Made by a program: the position numbers and the translations under genes
The notes under the pieces: model-generated
The model's database searches: none
Told to the model about the DNA's origin: nothing
What the model saw: the letters and a program-made list of their open reading frames with translations, nothing else
Origin: Sweltsa coloradensis
Lineage: Eukaryota > Arthropoda > Insecta > Plecoptera > Chloroperlidae
NCBI GenBank assembly: GCA_024449915.1
Contig: JAMZAV010000029.1
Span: 1,302,001 to 1,366,000 of the forward strand
Reading direction: 5' to 3'
Length of the DNA: 64,000 bases
In this document: piece after piece, positions 56,250-64,000 of the stretch
Layout of the letters: each line of letters begins with the position of its first letter
Numbering within the stretch: the stretch's first letter is position 1

Positions 56250-59200
56250 ATAATTTTCACTTCAAATAATGATTTATTCACAAGTATAGGAAATAACTGC
56301 AAATTGTCTCCAGTATATAGCGTATTCATCTTCAAATACTGCAACATTATAGCATCATTATGTTAGTGTTCTCTTATACCCATATGCAGTTAGACAATAA
56401 TTGTGGGGAGAAAAATACAGTTACAATAAAAATACCGCTACAGAATAAACCCTGTCATTCCGCATTTAAGCCAGGAGGAATATTTCCGAGATTCCTCGCT
56501 CGCTATGCAAACGGGACTAGACGATTTGTTTCACGACTTATTTCATTGTTATAAGCTGGATTTAAATTGTTTTATTCTACAACAATGATGTAATATTATA
56601 TTAAATTAGTGCTAATATTACGTATTAAACATTATGTATTATTTATTGCAAGAAATAATTCTGAGGGTGATTCAAAAAAAGTGGGATAAGTCATTTTTAT
56701 GAAATTGTTCAGGAGAGCTTAATGAAATGATTTTTTTTACCACTCTTCCAAAACACGCTTTTCAAAGAAATAAATCTCAGACATAAGTAGGTATAGCATG
56801 AGTAAAACGGTACAAATCAAGTTATATACCGTTTTTCGAAACATATACGTATCGTATATTGTCAACAAGTGGACTTTTACCGAATTTCATTGTGTTATAG
56901 AGATTGATATTGACTTTTACCGGTTTTCCATAATACTTTAGATTTAAAACCATGAATTTGTATGTACTTAAATCGTATAAAAAAAGACATACCACTTTTC
57001 CAAATCACCACATAATTACTAAAATAACGCGGTTAGAATAAAATACGTTCTCTCCCGTTTGCTCAGGCCCTCCAAGTTTGCCAAAGTTCATTCAACATGA
57101 TGGTATAAGAACGACCCAGAAGTACGAAACGCACACACGAAGCGAAGTTAAAGTAAAAGATGAAGTAGGTCCAACATTTTGTTTTCGAGTACTCTTGCGA
57201 GCTCACTGGAGAGTTGTACGATGTGTGAACTGAGCCGACTAAACTGAAGCGTCGTCCTCTAATGTTGTATCAATACTGTATTCGCTCCATGTATCTGTTA
57301 TTGTTGGACTTTCATCAGCGCGGCGAAGCCAAGGACACGTCGTTTAATAACGAGAGAGAGACGTGCGGGAGACATTCAAGTCTTCATCTGCTCATCACAC
57401 TCCACGATACTTGCAACAAGCGAAACATTACTAACGGAAATTTAAATAGATTCACAACAATTTGCTAGTAAATATGTTACTGTAATAATAACTCGGAAAT
57501 CCTGGAAAAATAACCGACTATTTGTAAAGTATTTATTTTATGTTTTTATCTCATGCAGGATTGCTTGTTTATCCACCCGACCTTGAAGATTTTTAGTAAT
57601 CACGTAAAATGGTAATGTTTCTGATTGACATCAGGTAGAGCTACAAGGTTTTAAACATATTTATAAATAAACTTAGATTATGATAACATATTTTTTTTAA
57701 TGAGAGGTAAACTTGATTGTAATACTCAACGCCCAAACATAAACTGCACTTGCAACTGTTATTGTTGAAGATACAGAATCGCTATTTGAATGATATTTTG
57801 GTCGTATTGAAGTTTTCAGTTACCACTACAAATTGTCTTATTCTTTATTTTAAAAAAAATATACGACATAACAGAAATAGGCCTAAGTACGAACGTTATT
57901 TGAAATCACAAACAAATTATTATGAGAAAGCCACCAGTCTAGCTGAAAATGTGCGTTACTTCCGTATTTTCCCGTCGATCAAGGTAATATTTCTGTGCAT
58001 ACTTAGACAGGTGATTCTTATTTTCGTACATTATGGGTTAATTTAATTTTGGTCCAATTTGTTCACACAAATTAGGTAAACGTAGGCAAAACATTTATTA
58101 CGGACTTCCAGGGTTCGCAGGAACAACAACAACAACAACTAGAGTGATGCATTATGACCTTACGGTTGACGCGTTCTTATTCCAAATAAAAATCCCGATT
58201 GTCCTAATAGTTGGTCCAGTTGTCCTCCTTTATAAATCAGTTTTTGTTCTGAATAGGATAAACGTCAAATAAATAATTTAAAAAAAAACACCTTAGGAAA
58301 TCCATTAGAATATATGTATTCTGCATGAGTATTCATGTGTTTGTATGAATTCACGCGAAGCACGGTCATAAATTAAATCGACTAAAATACTTGTTGCATA
58401 TTCTTGTAAAAAACATCTAAATTCAAGTATTTTACATCTTCAACCATTTTCATTTCTAATTTAATTAATCTCGATTAGAAAATCGATGTAAGATAATCAA
58501 TTATGAAGCCTCTTTTGAATATTAATTTATTTCAACAGATATAATATTATACAACACTATCCGTATCTTTATTATTTTTCCTAACGAAAATTTATAGGAT
58601 CATATATAGTGGATATTATAATCTGAAATCTTTTCTCTGGAATGCTTGAACTTCATAACTCTAAAAAAATGTTGCAATATTTGAAATAATTAAGTCGCAT
58701 ATCAGATACTAGAACAAATGAATAGTCTGAACAGGCTTTTCAATATTGGAGAATGTTTAAGTTTAAGGCTTGGTATCCACCCTAGGGCCAAAACCTTATA
58801 AATCCATTAAAGTTGGCAGAATGAAAGAGTAGGCCCTACCTTTAATAAAAAAGCAATTTTTATATTGGCGGTACAGACCTCACTATCAGCCATTCAATAT
58901 CGTTTTTAACAAGTGTAGCCTGCACATCTAATGCAAAACTAAATTTTGAAAATCGGGTTTCTGGACATAGTTTTTAAAGACCTTTAGCTTCCACCTAAGG
59001 AAAAATGGATTTCTATAATGACAGTTGGCGTATGATATTTTGTCAGACGGTAGAAACTTAAAAAAATCCTATTTGTACCTTTGACAAACAAGTTCGTACA
59101 CCAACTGTTATTATAAAAATCCGTTTTCCTTATACTTAAGTGAAAGCTAAAGGTGTTTAAAAACTATGTCCAGAAAACCAGCTACACTATTGTCAAAAAA

Positions 59201-59750
59201 CGACATAATGGCCGATAGTGAAGTTATACTCTCCAATTTTTTTTGCTGTTTTATTGCAGGCATTTTTTCATTCAGATAACTTTCATGGTCTTTAAGGTTT
59301 TGTGTGGGTGATTACAATATCCTTAAAGATTCGAAAATGCTTCAGTTGAGGTGCAAAAGTTATCTCGTGTACATTTCGCGATCTACACTCATGTGTGGCA
59401 AGTTTTGAATTTCGAAATTGTTTGGTGAACTCGGCCTATCTAAAAGATTGGCCGGACAACACAAACCATCCAATCATCGTCCAGATTATCATCGTTACCA
59501 AGATATGAAACGCGAAGCCCGAATATCACCACACTCGCTGGCAACCACATCGTCAGTTTCGTTCATTTTAAACGAACGTCGACCGTGTTTTTGCGGAATG
59601 ACAAACATTCGAAATAAATTCCCAACGCGATGACTCGTTTCAAAACTCGCGTTACCCAACTTTTTTTCCTGACTTGCAATTACCAGCTGGCGGTGAGGCA
59701 TGCGTCAACGCGTGCGGCCAGTGCCACAGTGTATCATTCAAGCGAATTGC
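56250..59750. other. Long stretch without a supported gene
   Basis: Short frames, such as 57262-57468 and 57750-58046, have no splice or composition support. A R2-like 5' piece in inverted orientation lies near 58142-58195 (ATTATGACCTTACGGTTGAC). Confidence 0.4.
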
Positions 59751-59754
59751 ATTG

Positions 59755-59843
59755 GGTGGGGGGGGGGGGGGGTCAAACTAGGGAACAACACGCATTGTTG
59801 GTGTGCATTTATTAGAGAAGCGCCCAGAGCCGGGCAGTTTAGT

Positions 59844-59926
<83 letters not shown>

Positions 59927-59932
59927 CTTTCT

Positions 59933-60007
<75 letters not shown>

Positions 60008-60045
60008 TCCCCTCTCTCACTCCCTCTATCTCTCTCATGCCCCAA
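59755..60045. repeat. G tract and long (CT)n microsatellite
   Basis: A run of 15-16 G at about 59757-59772 is followed by an almost pure CT/TTCT array of about 180 bp at 59845-60030. The long Ser/Leu and Arg/Glu frames across it are artefacts of the dinucleotide. Confidence 0.95.
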
Positions 60046-61400
60046 GCCACTTTGTTGTAAATATAGTTCGATATCGGCTACAGCCTACAATCATCGCAAT
60101 TAGAAGTCAAAAGTACATTAATGGTAGGTCAGAAAACGAATTCATCCTGATTATACTAATCTAGTTTAATAGTATCAGCTTTTCTTCAATCTGTATTATG
60201 TTGCATGTGTATTTGTTGATGTACTGTGAAAACAGCAGATTATTTAAAATATATAATATAACAAAATATAATGTTATATTTAAATATAATTTATATCAGG
60301 ATTATTATGTTGTGTGTTTTTTTTTAAATGTCATTGTTTTATAAAGAGAACTGATTTTGTTTTCAAAATATTATACTTTTTCGTTAATTAAAAAAAGTAC
60401 TAAACATCCTTTTATTTACATTATTTTAACTGTTACAACTAGTATTAATTTCCAAAGCTTGCTGCATGATAATATTACCGTAATATTTAAAATTATTAGT
60501 CAATTGTCTCCACAACCATACAACTAATAATATTTTGAATATTTTGAAAAACACACAGTTATTCTTAAAAAACATAATCAGTGACATCCGACATTGACAT
60601 TATTTACAAAACATCACAAAGTTTTTCGACTACTACTCTTCAGCCATGCAAGTATTCACAAATTTAAAAATCGGTTTAAGGTTTGATTCCCTAACGTTGT
60701 CCAGATCTATCGCAATGTTGATTGTTTATAATTTTGAATGTTTGTTTATTGATAATAGATACATCCAAATCCCATTTGCATACCATAACCCTATGTTGTC
60801 TATTCCTCTAAATGCGTGCGAATAAATTTTTGTTGTATTATTGGCTTTTGTTACAAATTATTATTTTATATAAAAAATGTTTGAAAAACTACAATACCTG
60901 GGCTGGTTCAACTAAAACAGCGGCAGCTTAAACAAACAAATGTATCAATATAACAATTAATGTAATGACTGCCAAAATGTGTCAACATAATCTCTCGAGG
61001 TTTCAAAACAAAACTAACATTTGTGTGGGAATGGCCATGTGAAGTTAATACTATCATCATCACAGCTGGGCCACATTTAATGAAATCGTGACAAGTGCGC
61101 GATAATTGCAACTCCAATCCGTAGCTCGAGTTAAATGCATTATCGAATATTCTCGCGGGGCTGAAGTTGGAAATGGAAATTGTTACGCGCTTTCACTCTA
61201 CATTCAGTGACGTGCTAGTCAATATCATTATGTAATCAGTCGTATGGCGTGTCCCTTCGCACCTACTAATTAGTTTTAGTGAAAATTTCCCAAATTTCAA
61301 ACCCTCCACATTGTGACTTACTATTTATAATATAGTGACTATTTGAGGGAAGATTACATTGTCGTATATCTTTTCTTATTGAAGACCCAATATTGATAGA
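60046..61400. other. AT-rich unannotated DNA
   Basis: Nothing gene-like on either strand. Confidence 0.4.
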
Positions 61401-61404
61401 TGAT

Positions 61405-62176
61405 TTGGATGAGCGTAGCGAGCGAAGCGAAGATTCCATTCTACTACACTGGAAAAAAAATTCTGGAACGTTTTTTTTTTTCCTTTTCTTTTTTTTTTTT
61501 TGTATTTTTGTCTATTTGTCCACACGATTTCGGCTAAACCAATACTCCGATTGCAATGAAATTGTATGGAGGCCTTCAAAATCTCTGAAATTAGAACTGC
61601 CACGTTTTTGAGCGCAATCGAAAAATTATTTCTCATGAAAATCGCAATTTTACGATTTTTTCGTTTTTAAAAAAAATTTCTTCGATTTATAAAACCTACA
61701 TGCTTTATCCGATTTTAATGATAATTTCACAGAACCTTAATTTTATGAATTAAGGTATTCGTGTGAAATTTGAGCGCAATCGAAAAATTATTTCTCTTGA
61801 AAATCGAAATTTTACGTTTTTTTTCTTTTTTAAATCAATTCTTTGCCTTATAACACCAACATGCTTTATCCGATTGTAATGATTTTTTTCACAGAACCTT
61901 AATTTTTTGAATTAATATATTCGTTTGAAATTTGAGTACAATCGAATAATTATTTCTTATGAAAATCGAAATTTTACGATTTTTTCCTTTTTTTATAATT
62001 ACGATTAATTTAAAAAAAAAAGTTTATTTTTAATTTAATTTTAATAATTTAAAAAAAAATCTTCAACTTAGTAAGGTTTTTTTTACAGAACAACAGAAAA
62101 TCCGCATAACACTTGGCTACTCAATGCACCAATTACGCTCATCCAACAACGCGGCTGGACTTAAGCGTTTTCCTAT
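61405..62176 (+). mobile_element. Helitron-like element, variant F1c
   Basis: Begins TTGGATGAGCGTAGCGAGCG and ends ACAACGCGGCTGGACTTAAG then CGTTTTCCTAT, with the final G lost. Closest to 51475-52223 and carries the same three ~130-bp core units. Confidence 0.85.
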
Positions 62177-62254
62177 TTTATAACATGTTAGTAAATTTAA
62201 TTAATATCATTTACTTTTTTGTGCACGCAGTGTAAACAATTACATTGTAACTCG

Positions 62255-62490
62255 CTGTTTGCGGTGGAGTATTTGGTTAGAGTGTTGGTCCGGAATACAA
62301 CACCAAGGGGACGTGGGTTCGAGTCCTGCATAAGGCATGGGTTTTTAAAAACTGTCCTACACTCTCATCTGTCACCATTCACCGTCTCGAATAGTGATTA
62401 AGCATCATTAGAGACGTTAAGCTTTGTCCGCCTTTGTAATCTAGTTTATTTTTAACTGAATAGGATAGACGTTAAATAAATTATGTTCAT
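62255..62490 (+). mobile_element. tRNA-derived SINE, family 2, complete
   Basis: Head GTATTTGGTTAGAGTGTTGG and B box GTGGGTTCGAGTCCTGCATA, then body with GTCTCGAATAGTGATTAAGC and AGAGACGTTAAGC, ending ACTGAATAGGATAGACGTTA and AATAAAT. The tail matches truncated fragments at 25690, 45700 and 58250. Confidence 0.8.
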
Positions 62491-62739
62491 CTCGTATAGC
62501 AGGCGTTTCACTAGAAAGTTCAAAACGGAAAAAGAAAAGAAATCGAATGTTTTTTTTATGAAAATGCACGGAATCAAAATTTTTTATACATTTTATTTCT
62601 CGTTATTATGTTTTGTGCTGTGTAATTGAACAGATATTGTATTTCTAAATACTATTTGTTATTTCAATGTTTTATTTCATTTATTTCATATATTTCATTA
62701 TTTCAAATTCATATTACACTTCTATTTTAAATCAGATTT

Positions 62740-63335
62740 CAAGATTCTGTTAGACTCGTGCAAGGATACAAGGCTAAAAGTGGCGGGGGCATTCAAAATT
62801 CCCAATTTTAACAACAAATATGGCCAACGTTCACTTTCTTACTCGGTTCCTTCTACGTTCAACTTGATGCCCTCCTCACTGAAAACCTTGTCTAACATTT
62901 CAAAAATTAAAACTGAACTAAAATCTTATCTTCTTTCTGACACCTTTTGACAATGTTTTCCGATTTATTTATTTATTTTTCTAAGCTCTTTGTTATTTTT
63001 CTGTAATTTTTTTGGATTTCACAAATTAACTGAATAGGTCATGCAACCATAGTATTTATACATACATGTTTTTCATGTTTATTTTGGTTATATGTTCCGT
63101 TCTCTGTATTGTCACCATCTTAAATAATTTATTAATTGTCTTTACCCCACAGTTAAGCCTTTTTCAGGCTTTGTGGGTTTTTTGATTATATTCTTGTTAG
63201 ATTTATTTCTGTAGGCCTATGTAACATTAATTATTTATTGGTACAATTTTGCTATGGTGTATGAGTCATGTATGTTCTATGTTCTATGACAATAAAATAA
63301 ATTTGTATAAAGTAATAGCAAAAAAAAAAAAAAAT
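62740..63335 (+). mobile_element. 5'-truncated LINE with 3' UTR and poly(A)
   Basis: Plus frame FKIPNFNNKYGQRSLSYSVP then STFNLMPSSLKTLSNISKIK and TELKSYLLSDTF with a stop at about 62949 matches the C-terminus of non-LTR reverse transcriptases (IPxxxxxxGxxSLSYxGPxxxNxLPxxIK...FKxxLKxYLL). A ~370-bp 3' UTR and an A run at about 63320-63334 follow. Among the LINE pieces here it is the least decayed. Confidence 0.85.
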
Positions 63336-63806
63336 CAAAACAGCGCCGCATTGAGCCAGTTATAGTCACTTAACTACACTTCAAAAATAATCAAACATTG
63401 TTCTATAATAAATAGAGAAGAAGTTAAATGTCTAATGACCTTGAAGAGTTGATTGTAATAGGTTGATTTCAGAAATTTAATGTCAGGTATCATAACATAT
63501 TCCAGAAACGCATTGCTGTGGAATATAATAAACGGTTGACAAAATGTCAAATATTTCACAATGCCATTATTTTTAATTAACGACTTAATAATAAAATTGC
63601 AGTATAAGGAGAAGTCAGAAGAACGACCGTTAACGTGAATTAATTTATGTTATTGTTTTAAGAAGATGATTGAAAGAGGAGCACGATTGATTGTGACGAG
63701 TCAGGTGGCTTTGTTGACATGTTTGTGATTAATTGCTTTGAACAGCTCTTCTTCAGTTAACGTTTTACTTTTCACTCTTTCACTACTCGGTGTACAAATA
63801 TATGTA

Positions 63807-64000
63807 CTAGGCCGCTTCGCGAACGCTTTTTCCAGTCGCGTTGATGGATGAGCTATTTTTGGGAATATTTCTATCCAATGATTACGTTTTTAAGTGGAAT
63901 CTCATTACTTTTTCTATAGTAACTTGATATTACTTGTTAATTATACACCTGTTAAAGGCTTATTAAAACCTTTATTTCTATGAATTTCGACCAACTTTTT
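63807..64000 (-). mobile_element. Helitron-like element, variant F1b, cut by window end
   Basis: Its 3' end on the minus strand is CGCGACTGGAAAAAGCGTTC, GCGAAGCGGC, CTAG at 63807. The core continues beyond 64000. Confidence 0.8.

Noticed and set aside
57750..58046. 98-residue frame
   Set aside because: Composition matches surrounding AT-rich DNA, with no splice, promoter or repeat context.
59700..60164. Long Leu/Ser-rich and Arg/Glu-rich frames
   Set aside because: They translate a CT/AG dinucleotide array and carry no protein information.

Overview
This is a gene-poor, repeat-dense stretch of an invertebrate nuclear genome, most likely an arthropod, although that assignment is only inference. 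It is eukaryotic: exons have GT...AG boundaries, one promoter has a TATA box about 70 nt before its ATG, and there are tRNA-derived SINEs, LINE tails, hAT fragments, MITEs and many Helitron-like elements. I see no bacterial-style operon, no CRISPR array, no rRNA gene and no tRNA gene I would call functional.

Region 1 (1-13.3 kb) holds one long minus-strand locus, or two merged tandem ones. It encodes an acidic low-complexity protein with a recurring C-x-C-x(2,3)-C-x-C motif. The exons I can support are 13256-13143, 13092-10450, 9858-9700 and one starting at 7854. The first part is open and carries three ~300-bp near-identical repeats. The 3' exon is interrupted by several single-base losses and a 62-bp tandem duplication. 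It ends in a 51-bp (17-residue) Pro/Ser/Thr repeat array. The last part of the locus, with ~1.2 kb of downstream DNA containing a LINE tail, is tandemly duplicated (1-~1690 and 2417-~4108).

Region 2 (16.4-43.7 kb) is a large inverted duplication. Arm A (about 16.4-25.6 kb) and arm B (about 35.0-43.7 kb) are reverse complements, separated by a ~9.4-kb spacer made mostly of Helitron-like elements. Each arm has a two-exon gene for a small secreted, cysteine-free helical protein of unknown function, followed by a decayed paralogue. The arm B copy is intact (172 aa predicted). The arm A copy has a one-base deletion. Because one arm often lacks an insertion present in the other, the arms act as natural empty sites. 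Together with nested copies in the spacer they show four insertions of elements running TTG...CCTAG exactly between A and T with no target duplication.

Region 3 (43.7-64 kb) has no gene I can support with confidence. It holds SINEs, truncated LINEs, a TIR element built from 12-bp CAACATGTTGAC units, two further Helitron-like elements, a long CT microsatellite and one possible first exon at 51.2-51.45 kb. The single-base frame breaks at both gene loci could be real decay or leftover assembly errors, and the sequence alone cannot decide.
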